Assembly (NCBI GenBank): GCA_016716265.1
Contig: JADJWQ010000006.1
Coordinates: 3,933,501 to 3,997,500 of the forward strand
DNA: 64,000 nt
Source: Planctomycetota bacterium
GTDB lineage: Bacteria; Planctomycetota; UBA1135; UBA2386
Direction: 5' to 3'
The position numbers and the translations under genes are program-made. The notes beneath the pieces were generated by a model. It saw nothing but the letters and a program-made list of their open reading frames with translations. It was not told the origin of the DNA and searched no databases. Below, one piece after another: positions 8,520 to 17,103 of this stretch; position 1 is the stretch's first letter, and each line of letters starts with the position of its first letter.

Positions 8520-9427
8520 AGATCGTTGCGGTCATCAATCAGAAGGGCGGTGTCGGCAAGACGACGACCGCCGTCAACCTGGGCGCCGCTCTGGCGCGGC
8601 TCGGCCGCACGGTGCTGCTGCTCGACATGGATCCGCAGGCGAACCTGACGCTGCACGTCGACCAGCGGCCGGACCTGTCCGGCGGCACCGTCACGGAGCT
8701 GCTGCTCGAGGACCGGCCGCTCGCGGGGCTGCTGCGCGCGACCGCCACGCCCGGCCTGTACGTCGTGCCGACCGACACCTCGCTCGGCGGACTCGAGCAG
8801 GTCCTCGCCAACCGCATCGGCCGGGAGACGATCCTGCGCGAGGCGCTGGCCGCGTACCGTGGCGACGTCGCGTTCGACTTCGTGCTGTGCGACTGCCCAC
8901 CGTCGCTCGGCGTCCTCTCCGCCAATGCGCTGGTCGCGGCGGACGAGGTGCTGATCCCGATGCAGACCGAGTACTTCTCGCTGCAGGGGATGGCCAAGCT
9001 CACCGAGGTCATCGAGCTCGTGCGGCGGCGGCTGAACCCGGTGCTCGAGATCCTCGCGGTGGTGCCGTGCATGGTCGACCTGCGCACGCGGCTGACCGGC
9101 GAGGTGCTCGACAACATCCGCCGCTACTTCGGCGACAAGCTCGCCCGCTCGATGATCCGCAGCAACGTGAAGGTCGCCGAGGCGCCGAGCTTCGGCCTGA
9201 CGATCTTCGACCACGCGCCGGACTCGAACGGCGCGCTCGACTACTGGGACCTCGCGGTCGAGTTCCTCGAGCGGCACGGCCAGCCGGTCTCGGCGGCCGA
9301 GCTGCGGTCCGCGTCGGGCCTCGACCTGTGGACCGACGAGTCCACCGCGACGCTCGCGCGCGAGGACGACCTCGCACCGCAGCCGCGATCGGTCGACAGC
9401 TCGACCGATGGCAGCGGCGCGATCTGA
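8516..9427 (+). CDS. ParA/MinD-family P-loop ATPase in the bacillithiol operon
   Basis: 303 residues. The deviant Walker A motif INQKGGVGKTTTAVNLG is at residues ~7-23; switch I has LLLDMDPQANLT and the Walker B-like strand is FVLCDCPPSLGVL. This is the Soj/ParA subgroup, which oscillates or binds DNA non-specifically in a nucleotide-dependent way. The C-terminal 40 residues are acidic and unusual. GTG 8516 has an ideal AGGAGG at 8501-8506 and overlaps bshB1 by 4 bases. No parB or parS is seen here. Its ancestral partner is probably the gene now at 22638, because the end of this gene and the beginning of that gene recur together in both repeat copies. Confidence 0.88.
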   Translation: MKIVAVINQKGGVGKTTTAVNLGAALARLGRTVLLLDMDPQANLTLHVDQRPDLSGGTVTELLLEDRPLAGLLRATATPGLYVVPTDTSLGGLEQVLANRIGRETILREALAAYRGDVAFDFVLCDCPPSLGVLSANALVAADEVLIPMQTEYFSLQGMAKLTEVIELVRRRLNPVLEILAVVPCMVDLRTRLTGEVLDNIRRYFGDKLARSMIRSNVKVAEAPSFGLTIFDHAPDSNGALDYWDLAVEFLERHGQPVSAAELRSASGLDLWTDESTATLAREDDLAPQPRSVDSSTDGSGAI

Positions 9428-9505
9428 GCACGGCGACCCGGCGCCGGGAGGGGTCGCGCGATGGTGCGGCCGACCGCCAGCGAACCCTGGAGGCGTCGCT
9501 CCAGC
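9341..9505 (+). repeat. Left copy of ~165-bp diverged direct repeat
   Basis: This segment aligns with 22571-22735 at a constant offset of 13230 up to about 9450, with 13 mismatches in the first 100 aligned bases by hand count, then with a one-base indel and further mismatches to about 9505. It covers the 3' end of the parA-like gene and the first codons of the gene found intact at 22638. In this copy the parA end is intact and the downstream gene is frameshifted. Confidence 0.85.
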
Positions 9506-9518
9506 AGACCGCCGCGTC
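9408..9518 (+). pseudogene. Broken N-terminal copy of the GHKL-like gene found at 22638
   Basis: ATG 9408 lies inside the parA-like gene and starts MAAARSEHGDPAP, the same start as the gene at 22638. A one-base insertion in the run near 9447-9453 shifts the frame; after it the peptide DGAADRQRTLEASLQQTAAS aligns with DGVADRERALDASLERIVAT of the intact gene. Similarity then ends. It is a decayed fragment left when the operon was interrupted. Confidence 0.75.
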
Positions 9519-10301
9519 GCGCCCCCACTGGATTACGAGCGGCGTCAGCAAGCAGATTCCGTGACCTGTCGACAGCTGACGGCTTGCCCATACGGAATCG
9601 TCTCGCATACGACCAGGCTGACGAGATTGGCACGGGACCCAAGGGGTTCGTTCCTGGTCCGACAATATGGGACGAACAGGGCAGGTGGTCTGCGCCATTG
9701 TTCTCACGATCGTCGCTTTCAGAGAGCTGTTGACCGGATCATGCACCGTTCAGGCACGATTCGGAGGGTGAATCGTTGCATCAGATCACGATGCTCTGGA
9801 GAGATGCCATATGAACGAAGGCCAAGATAGCGAAGCAAGATCCAGAGCAGCCTGGCGAACCGGGCAGGAATGATCTGCCCGATCGTGAGCATGACGGCCT
9901 GAATAGCGCACTCTTCGTGGATGTTTGGATCCGTACAACGCGATCATCGAGGATCCTCGCGTGATTGGTCCTGGAGTCGTTGGGATCCTCTTTCGCGGGC
10001 GAACGATGAGCATGGATCCACTCATCAAATTCCTTCGCTTTCGGAGTGTGGATCGACATGTAGATGGAGGATGTGCCCGATTGTGCCTGCCCAGACGACA
10101 CGGGGATTGTTCGGATCCCCTCGACCTCGAGGGCATTCGAGCGCCTGGCCATTTTTCGTCGGCCTCGAGCCCATAGCGGCATGAATCGAAATGCCTCGCG
10201 AACCCCAGCCAGGGCTTCGATCGCCGCGTGCAACGAGGAGTCGCGGTAGCGGAGCTGCTATCGCCATCTCGCACGGTCGCTCGCGTCGGTCGCGTAGGGA
10301 A
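9519..10301. other. Stretch without a supported gene
   Basis: About 780 bases of visibly lower GC than the flanking operon. Several short open frames exist (for example minus strand 9781-10233, with a locally protein-like segment around PLWARGRRKMARRSNALEVEG), but none has a convincing start, codon bias or recognisable family. It looks like decayed accessory DNA. Confidence 0.5.
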
Positions 10302-10856
10302 TCAAGGAGCTCGCGTGGCGGGTCGCGCCGCGCTATCGACCGGCTGCAGCGTGACCTGCCAGTAGCCGACGTCGATCCATCGGCCCAGCTTGAAACCGAC
10401 TTCGCGGAAGTGCGCCACCTTGCGGAGTCCGAACTTCTCGTGGAGCGCGACGCTCGCCGGGTTGGGTAGCGCGATGCCGCCGATCGCGGAGTGCATCCCA
10501 CGTCCGCGAAGATCCGGCAGCAGGCGGCCATAGAGGTGCGAGCCGATCCCGCGCCGCGTCCAGGCGTGGTCCGCGTAGACCGTGATCTCGACCGAGAACC
10601 GGTAGGCGCAGCGCCCCTTCCACTTGCTCGCGAGTGCGAAGCCCACCACCTCCTCGCCACACTCCGCGACCAGCCAAGGGAGCGCCTCGGCAGCGGTCGC
10701 CGCGATCCGACGCGCCATCTCCCCGGGCGGGACCAGCTCCTCCTCGAACGTCACGATCGTGTTCGCGACGTAGTGGTTGTAGATCCGTGCGAGCGCTTCG
10801 GCGTCCGCGCCGGTCGCGGCTCGAACCAGGGTCTCTTCCGGAGGCGGGGCGCGCAT
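10302..10856 (-). CDS. GNAT N-acetyltransferase, phosphinothricin acetyltransferase-like
   Basis: 184 residues. The opening VRAATGADAEALARIYNHYVANTIVTFEEE and the acetyl-CoA loop TRRGIGSHLYGRLLPDLRGRG are typical of the Pat/Bar/MddA branch of the GNAT superfamily, which acetylates phosphinothricin, methionine sulfoximine or related amines. The late segment ALHEKFGLRKVAHFREVGFK supports this branch. ATG 10856 gives the standard length. The gene stands alone inside the 13-kb interruption and points left. Substrate cannot be told from sequence. Confidence 0.85.
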   Translation of the reverse strand: MRAPPPEETLVRAATGADAEALARIYNHYVANTIVTFEEELVPPGEMARRIAATAAEALPWLVAECGEEVVGFALASKWKGRCAYRFSVEITVYADHAWTRRGIGSHLYGRLLPDLRGRGMHSAIGGIALPNPASVALHEKFGLRKVAHFREVGFKLGRWIDVGYWQVTLQPVDSAARPATRAP

Positions 10857-11803
10857 CGTGCGATGTGCTGCGAAGCGAGGCACGCGGAGTGTAACCGGTA
10901 TCCTGCGCTCGGCCTCACCCGCGCGCGGCGCACGTCGCCGAGGCTGTGCGCGACGATCGCGGCGGCCCCTCCGCTCGGCAGCCGCATGCGGGCATCGAGG
11001 CCGGGTGTACCGGCCTACCGATCCTGGACGTCCGGCCGAGAACGCGCCATCTGAGCGAGCCGGGTTCCTCGCTGGGCGAGTCGGAGTTCCAACCCAGCGA
11101 GCGGGGTCGTGACACGAGGAACCGAACCGGCGCTGGCTGGTGCCGTACGGGCGCTCGTGGCGCATCGACGGCCTGCGTGCCGGGCAGATCGCACGCTCGG
11201 CTGCAGCGTGCTCTTCGCACATGGCTGCTCCTCCAGGTCGATCCCCAGCGCCACCTTCCATCGAAGGTCGAATGCGTTGCGCCGGCTCGCGTGATCGTCC
11301 GAGACGTCGTCCTCGGCCCGTAGCAACAGCGCAACGCACAGCTGCGACGATGGCACACTCGGCCGGCCACGATTCTCGCGACACAGACCAGCGTCGCCTC
11401 GTCGCGGAACATCCGATGCCGCTCGTTGGCCAGCACCCCGCATAACGAATCCCGGCCGACGTGGTCCAAGTAGATTTTCCCTGGGCGAAGCAGCTCGCCC
11501 TGAGACGAATGCCGTCCGAGTATGCGCTCCCTACTGCTGCGCGAAGGCCAGCGAACGCTCGCGGAAGGGCAACGTGCCGTTGTTCGGTCGGGCTACGGGC
11601 ACCAGCTCGGAGCGCCTTACCGTGTCGACCTGCGAGCCGTCGCGCGCGTGTAACCGCAGCCGGTCGCCGCCGGTGCGGAGTGCCGAGACTTCGGACGAGC
11701 TGGGCCCGACCCAGACGTCGACCGCGCGCCACGTGCCGGCGGCCGTGCCGCGGGACCGTTGATGGGCAACGGCCGCTCGCTAATCTGCGGGCGGAGGAAT
11801 CCA
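10857..11803. other. Stretch with a transposase remnant only
   Basis: About 950 bases between the acetyltransferase and a secreted protein gene. Apart from the IS1182-like fragment at 11201-11472, no frame is convincing; long open frames here are Arg/Ser-rich and lack family features. Confidence 0.5.
11201..11472 (-). pseudogene. Degenerate IS1182-family transposase, N-terminal fragment
   Basis: Two overlapping minus-strand frames together reconstruct the N-terminus of an IS1182-type transposase. One frame gives GVLANERHRMFRDE (11472-11396); the next gives RGRPSVPSSQLCVALLL, then NAFDLRWKVALGIDLEEQP and CAKSTLQ (11368-11201). In intact relatives these segments are contiguous, so there is a frameshift between them and everything downstream is gone. 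No terminal inverted repeats were found. Confidence 0.65.
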
Positions 11804-12790
11804 ATGAGAATGTCCAGCCTCGCGCCGCTCCTGGCGCTCCTGACGGCCTGCCCGGCGACCGCCCAGGTCACCGCGTCCGCGTTCGCCGATACCGAGCTGG
11901 TCGCCGTCGCCAACGGCGTGCGCACCACCCTGCCTCGCGGCACCAGGCTGCTCGACGGTATGGGTGTGTCGGCGGACGATCCCAACTTCTCGTGCCCGGC
12001 GAACTCTGCGGCGTCGATCCGGATCCTGCCGCAGGGTTCCGACCTGACCTTCCGGTTCGCCAACGGCGCGACCGCGAGCGGCAACGTGTTCGCCTGCCTG
12101 GGCAGAGCTTCGGCAGGTTCGCACGCCGTCCTGGTGACGCTGGCCGCGAGCCAGCCGACGCGCGGGCGCATCCGGATCACGACCACCGTGCCGCGCGCGC
12201 TCGAGGCGATGTTCAGCGTCGACGTCGGCAACGACGGTGTGATCGAGATGGCCTCGGACCTGTTCGCCGCAGGCCAGGTCGCCGGCCTGCTCGAGATGCC
12301 GGTCACGCTCGATACCGCGGGTCTGCCCATCCGCATCGTGGCGAATGCGGTCGCGGTCGCGTCGCCGGTGTTCCCCTTCGCCACGGCGCAGATGGACGTC
12401 GAAGTGAAGTTCCTCGCCGGCGACGGCCGACTGGTGCCGATCGGCCAACCGTGCGGTCCGGCGCTCGGCGGCTTCCTGGTCGACCACCCGGTAGACCGTC
12501 ACGCCCTGGTGCTCGGGGTGACCGGCTCGCCGGTGACGCCGCACGCGTTCTTCGGGCTCGGCATCACCCAGATCAACCTGCCGATCCCGCCGCTCGGCTG
12601 CGTCCTGCGCACCGACATCCTGATCCCGGTGCTGACACCGGTGTCGTCATCGGGCACGGCCGCGCTGCGTATTCCGTTGGGCGCGAGCCTGCCGCGCGGC
12701 GACGTGATCGTCCAGTATCTGGCGGCGACTGTGGGCACCGGCGGCACGGTATGGCGCACGTCCGACGCGCTCCTCGTGCACCTGCCGTAG
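11804..12790 (+). CDS. Secreted protein of unknown function
   Basis: 328 residues. ATG 11804 has a good GGAGG at 11793-11797. A signal peptide is visible (SSLAPLLALLTACPATAQ, likely cut after TAQ). The rest is rich in beta-prone residues (Thr, Val, Gly, Pro) with no catalytic motif. The C-terminal ~65 residues (GCVLRTDILIPVLTPVSS, then ALRIPLGASLPRGDVIVQYL) resemble in pattern the end of the FG-GAP protein at 53446, which suggests a shared C-terminal beta-domain. It lies inside the 13-kb interruption, transcribed alone. Function unknown. Confidence 0.75.
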   Translation: MRMSSLAPLLALLTACPATAQVTASAFADTELVAVANGVRTTLPRGTRLLDGMGVSADDPNFSCPANSAASIRILPQGSDLTFRFANGATASGNVFACLGRASAGSHAVLVTLAASQPTRGRIRITTTVPRALEAMFSVDVGNDGVIEMASDLFAAGQVAGLLEMPVTLDTAGLPIRIVANAVAVASPVFPFATAQMDVEVKFLAGDGRLVPIGQPCGPALGGFLVDHPVDRHALVLGVTGSPVTPHAFFGLGITQINLPIPPLGCVLRTDILIPVLTPVSSSGTAALRIPLGASLPRGDVIVQYLAATVGTGGTVWRTSDALLVHLP

Positions 12791-13473
12791 GTCACGGCTG
12801 CACCGCCAGGCATCGCCGCTCCCGTGTCCTCGAGGCGCAGCCAGGCCTTTCAGCCGACCTCGTGCGGCTCTGCTTGCGGCCCTCCCCGGCCCGGCATCAC
12901 GGCCCGCAGGAAGCACGGCGCGACCGTGCACGCTGGTCGGCGCGGAGTGAAGACCGCGATGACTTCACGCAACTTCGTCGGTCGCCCAGCGACCGAGCCG
13001 CGATTCCGACGACCATCGCCCTCGAACCGCGTTGCCGGTGGACGATCCCGAACGATGACGACGCCACGCGCGTCGGCGACCGCCGATTGCACGTCACGCA
13101 GCTCGGGGCGTCGGCACGTGCCAATCGTGAGCTCACGGCCGCAGCGTGAGCTTCGAGCAACCGGCTGAGCGCACGAGCGGGATTCGTTTGCTCACTCCGA
13201 CGAGCTGCGGCCGAATGCGCCGTCAGTCCCGTGGCCACCGCGCCGTTCCACCACCATCGCGAGATGTACGGGTCCGCCGAATCCGGCAATGCAGCCCGAT
13301 ACCCGGCTCCGGAAGCCCCCGGACCGGTACGCCGCGGACGACGAGATCATCGAGTCCGCTGTCATCAGCTGTCCGATCGGCTCCCAGACCGTCGGCTGAC
13401 GCGTCGACTCGGTGCCAGTCACGAAACCACGTCGATCGCGTGCCCGGCACGGAATCGACGCACGGCCTCGCGG
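12791..13473. other. Stretch without a supported gene
   Basis: About 680 bases between two convergent genes. Open frames are short and lack start signals or family features. No strong hairpin at the convergent ends was identified. Confidence 0.45.
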
Positions 13474-16335
13474 TCATCGGCCCGTGGTGTGGATCCGCTG
13501 GATCGCGGCGCGGGCGGCGGTCGCGACCTCGGCGTCGGCGTCCTTCGTCCACTCGATGAGGAACGGCAGCGTCTCCGGTGCCGCGAGAACGCCGAGCGAG
13601 CGGATCGCGAGCACGCGGGTCGCGGAGTCGTTGGCCGGTGCCGCCTGCCTGAGCAGCGCCTCGGCTGCGCTCGTCGCGGTGAGGCCGGCCTCGCCGGCGA
13701 ACACCCGATCCCAGTGCGCCTTCTCGTCGTGGTAGAAGCGGATCGCCTGTAGCGCGTCGGTCGCGGCGGTGCGCACGTGGGAGGCGGAGTCCCGCAGGGA
13801 CTCGAGCAGGTCGGGCACGACGTCGAGGGACAGCGTCGCGCCGAGCGCCTGGCACGCGGCCGCGCGGACGTCGGGGCTCGGGTCGCGCAGCGTCGGGCGC
13901 ACGACCTCGGCGAGGTCGGCCGTCGATGCCGCGTGCTCGACCGCGAGCAGGCGCACCTCCGGGTTCGTGCTCGTGAGCCCGTTGCCCACCATGGCCGCGT
14001 CGATCGGAAGGCCAGCGTCCTCGTGCAGCGCGTTCCACGCGCACCGTGCGACCGCGAGGCTCCGGTCGCCGAGCAGCCCGACCAGCCGGCCGGCCACCAC
14101 GTCGTCGACGATCCCCCGGCTGGCAGTCGCCGCGCGAACACGGACGAAATCGGACGGCGCGATCCACATTGCGTCGCTCAGCTCCCCCAGTGCGGCTACC
14201 AGCTCGGCGTCATTGCGCCAGTGCACGCGCGTTTCGACCGAGCGCAGCCGGTCGAGCGCGTCGAGCAGCGGTGGCGGCCAGTTCCCGCCCTCCGAGGAGA
14301 TCCGCGTCGCGAACGCACCACAGAGCGCGAGCACGACCTCACGCGGAAGCTCGGTTGCGCACGCAGGCACGTCGTTCAACAGATCGGCGAGCACGTCCCA
14401 GTCCTGGGCCCAGCGCCGGGAGCTTCCGGTGCGCGGCGATAGCAGTCCCGTCCAGACCGTCGCGAGCCCTACTGCGTCGTAGCCGTGCCAGTAGATCGTC
14501 TGCCCGCCGTCCTGGACGCGGGCCGTCAGCCAGCACGCGAGCATTCCGCCGACGCCGAGCGCTGCAAAGCGCACGTCGTCGTCCAGGTCGGAGCAAGCCA
14601 CGCGACTCTGCAGGCAGCGCGCGTCGAGCGCATCCGGGTCGGCGAACACGGCGACGTCACCCATGCGGACGAGTCGGCCGAGCAGCCGCGACGCCGCGAA
14701 CCCGAATCGCCCCGGCTCGATCGCGAGCAGCGCCGTCCGCAGGACGTCGCGTGTCGCGGCGTCGTTCCGGCGGCGGCCGGCCGCGACGAGACCGCTGAAC
14801 GCGGGGTCGGCCCCGTCGCCGAGCCGCGTGACGGAGTCGAGCAGGAACGGCGCCGCGTCCGGGTGGCCGGTGCGGCCGATCGCGGTCAGCAGCATTGCCA
14901 GCTCGTCGTTGTGCGGGCGGCTGCCGTGCGCGACGAGGTCGTCGAAGCTCCTACGCAGGATCGGGAACAGATCCGGTGCGAGGTCCCGTCGAGACAGCCA
15001 CCCCAGGATCCCGCCGCGTTCCCGGGTGGCCGGCAGCAGCGCCGCGAACTTCATCGCGTCGGCGTCGTCCGCGTGCCGGTCGAGCCACTCCCCGTCGAGA
15101 TACACGTACTCCGCGCGTGCAGCGGCGAGGACCGTGCCGGACGCGGTCCGATCCCAGCCGTCGTACACGTATCCGCCGATCAGCGACCGCAGGCAACGTT
15201 GCGCTGCCGTCGCCGTGCTTCGCCCAGGCATCGGCCCGAGCTCTTTGATCAGCGCGGCGATCCCGGCCGCGTTCTCGTCCGGGGTCGCGAGCTCCGGGTC
15301 CTCCGGCCATCGCAGTTCCGTCGCGTCGTCACCGAGCCGCGCCAGATACGCGATCAGCAGCGCGCGGCCCTCGGCGCACAGCGTCGCGACCCGGCACAGC
15401 ATCGTCGCGGCGAGCCGGAACTCCTGCGGGTCGGTCGCCTGCAGCGGCATCCGCAGGTGCGCGACGATCCGCCTTGCTTCGATCCGGCGCTGCGGATCGT
15501 TGAACTCGGTTCCGGCGAACGTCCTCTGCGTGTTCTGCTGCAGCCGCTGCAGCGCCGCGAGCCGAACCTCGACCCGGTCGTCGGAGATCAGCGGAGCGAG
15601 GTCGTCGACCTCGAGCAGGTCGCCGGCCCGCAGCACGTTGACGACGACGAGGGCGTCGTCGTCGAGCAGCGCCCTGCGCGCGAGCGCGAAGGTCGTGTCG
15701 GGCATGTCGCTCGTCGGTGGCACACTCGCGGTGATCCGTTGCCGCGCCTCGACGTCGTCGCTCGCGAGCTTCTCGGTCAGGAACGTGCGCGCGACGGCGC
15801 TGTCGAGCCGCCACAGTGCGTGCCTGATTCCCCAGTCCCCCCATTGTCCTCCGGTGGACTCGTACTCGCGCACGAGGATCCTCGCGGCGTGGTCGCCGAA
15901 CCACTGCAGATCGCGGATCGCTCTCGCGTCCGACGGGTTGCTCTTGTAGCTCCTGAACGCCACTTCCGCCCGCTCACGCAGCTCCGCCTCGCGCCTCGGG
16001 TCCTGCGGCTCCTGCGCGAGCATCTGCTGCGCGCGCCGCGCGAGCTCGTCGTCGCCGCGCGCCGCGCGTTCGAGAACGATGCGCGCGGCCTTCTCGTCAC
16101 CCATCCGCCGCGACAGCCGCGCGAACCAGAGCCACGCGTGTCGCTTGACGTCCATCGGCACGGCCGGGTCCTCGGCGATCGCGACGATCGCGTCGCGCGC
16201 GGCCGCGTCGTCGTGCTGCAGCTCGGCGAGCGCGATCGCTGCCTGCAGCGCGTCGTTCGTCGGCAGCTCCTGCGCCGACGCGGTGCCGGCCGCCAGCAGC
16301 AGCACGGAGAGCAGGATCGTCTTCGTCGTGTCCAT
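13474..16335 (-). CDS. Large secreted HEAT-repeat protein
   Basis: 953 residues. ATG 16335 starts a clear signal peptide (TTKTILLSVLLLAAGTASAQ, cleavage after SAQ); a longer in-frame start at 16386 lacks one. The mature protein is almost entirely helical repeats. The last ~250 residues are well-formed HEAT units, for example RPTLRDPSPDVRAAACQALG and LLESLRDSASHVRTAATDAL. Such proteins act as scaffolds in the periplasm or outside. No enzyme domain is seen. It ends with HTTGR at 13477. A two-component system lies 57 bases upstream on the same strand and could be co-transcribed. Confidence 0.85.
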   Translation of the reverse strand: MDTTKTILLSVLLLAAGTASAQELPTNDALQAAIALAELQHDDAAARDAIVAIAEDPAVPMDVKRHAWLWFARLSRRMGDEKAARIVLERAARGDDELARRAQQMLAQEPQDPRREAELRERAEVAFRSYKSNPSDARAIRDLQWFGDHAARILVREYESTGGQWGDWGIRHALWRLDSAVARTFLTEKLASDDVEARQRITASVPPTSDMPDTTFALARRALLDDDALVVVNVLRAGDLLEVDDLAPLISDDRVEVRLAALQRLQQNTQRTFAGTEFNDPQRRIEARRIVAHLRMPLQATDPQEFRLAATMLCRVATLCAEGRALLIAYLARLGDDATELRWPEDPELATPDENAAGIAALIKELGPMPGRSTATAAQRCLRSLIGGYVYDGWDRTASGTVLAAARAEYVYLDGEWLDRHADDADAMKFAALLPATRERGGILGWLSRRDLAPDLFPILRRSFDDLVAHGSRPHNDELAMLLTAIGRTGHPDAAPFLLDSVTRLGDGADPAFSGLVAAGRRRNDAATRDVLRTALLAIEPGRFGFAASRLLGRLVRMGDVAVFADPDALDARCLQSRVACSDLDDDVRFAALGVGGMLACWLTARVQDGGQTIYWHGYDAVGLATVWTGLLSPRTGSSRRWAQDWDVLADLLNDVPACATELPREVVLALCGAFATRISSEGGNWPPPLLDALDRLRSVETRVHWRNDAELVAALGELSDAMWIAPSDFVRVRAATASRGIVDDVVAGRLVGLLGDRSLAVARCAWNALHEDAGLPIDAAMVGNGLTSTNPEVRLLAVEHAASTADLAEVVRPTLRDPSPDVRAAACQALGATLSLDVVPDLLESLRDSASHVRTAATDALQAIRFYHDEKAHWDRVFAGEAGLTATSAAEALLRQAAPANDSATRVLAIRSLGVLAAPETLPFLIEWTKDADAEVATAARAAIQRIHTTGR

Positions 16336-16392
16336 GGCGCACAGCTCAGCGCGGCGCGGAGCCCCGTGGGTCACGCCGCGCTCCATTCCGTG

Positions 16393-17103
16393 TCAAGGTC
16401 CGGTCGAGGCGTCGAGGACGAGGCGGTAGCCGACGCCGTGCACGGTCAGCACGTGGCGAGGGGCCTTCGGGTCGTCCTCGACCTTGTTCCGCAGGTTCAG
16501 TACGTGGGTGTCGATCGTGCGGTGCGTGACGTAGGCCGAGCGGCCCCAGACGACGTCGAGGATCTCGCTGCGGTGCACGGCGCGTCCCTTCTCGGCGAAC
16601 AGCAGCGCGAGGATGCCGGCTTCCTTCGGCGACAGCGCGAGCTCGGTCCCGTCGCGGACGACGCGGAACGAAGCGAGATCGACCGTCACCCCGCCGAGGG
16701 AGAACGGCTCGACCGCTCGCGCGTCGCGGTCGGCGGCCGCGCGGCGCAGGTGTGCGCGCACGCGTGCGAGCAGCTCGCGCAGCCCGAACGGCTTCGTCAC
16801 GTAGTCGTCGGCGCCGAGCTCGAGGCCGACGACCTTGTCGGTCTCGTCGCCGCGCGCGGTCAGGATGATGACCGGCGTGCGCGCATCACGGTCGCGGAAC
16901 GCGCGCAGCAGCTCGAGGCCGCCCGGCCCCGGCAGCATCAGGTCGAGGATCACGAGGTCGGCGCTGCCCGCGTCGAGCGCGCGCCGACCCTCGTGCCCGT
17001 CGGTCGCCGTCGTGACCTCGAAGCCCTGCCCGCGCAGTGCCTCGCGCAGGCCGTCGCGCAACGTCGCATCGTCCTCGACGACCAGGATGCGAGGTCGCGT
17101 CAT
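16393..17103 (-). CDS. Two-component response regulator, OmpR/PhoB family
   Basis: 236 residues. The receiver domain (residues ~4-118) has the acidic pair in ILVVEDDATLR, the phosphorylated Asp in VILDLMLPG, and the Lys in DDYVTKPFG. The C-terminal winged helix (residues ~135-232) has LSPKEAGILALLFAEKGRAV and THVLNLRNKVEDDPKAPRHV, standard for OmpR-type DNA binding. Its ATG overlaps the stop of the kinase gene by 4 bases (ATGA), so the two are translated together. Target genes are not known; the adjacent HEAT protein gene is a candidate. Confidence 0.95.
   Translation of the reverse strand: MTRPRILVVEDDATLRDGLREALRGQGFEVTTATDGHEGRRALDAGSADLVILDLMLPGPGGLELLRAFRDRDARTPVIILTARGDETDKVVGLELGADDYVTKPFGLRELLARVRAHLRRAAADRDARAVEPFSLGGVTVDLASFRVVRDGTELALSPKEAGILALLFAEKGRAVHRSEILDVVWGRSAYVTHRTIDTHVLNLRNKVEDDPKAPRHVLTVHGVGYRLVLDASTGP

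Noticed and set aside
9781..10233. Minus-strand 150-codon frame with a locally protein-like stretch
   Set aside because: No start signal, no recognised family, second half is Ser/Arg-rich with mixed composition. Treated as non-coding or decayed.
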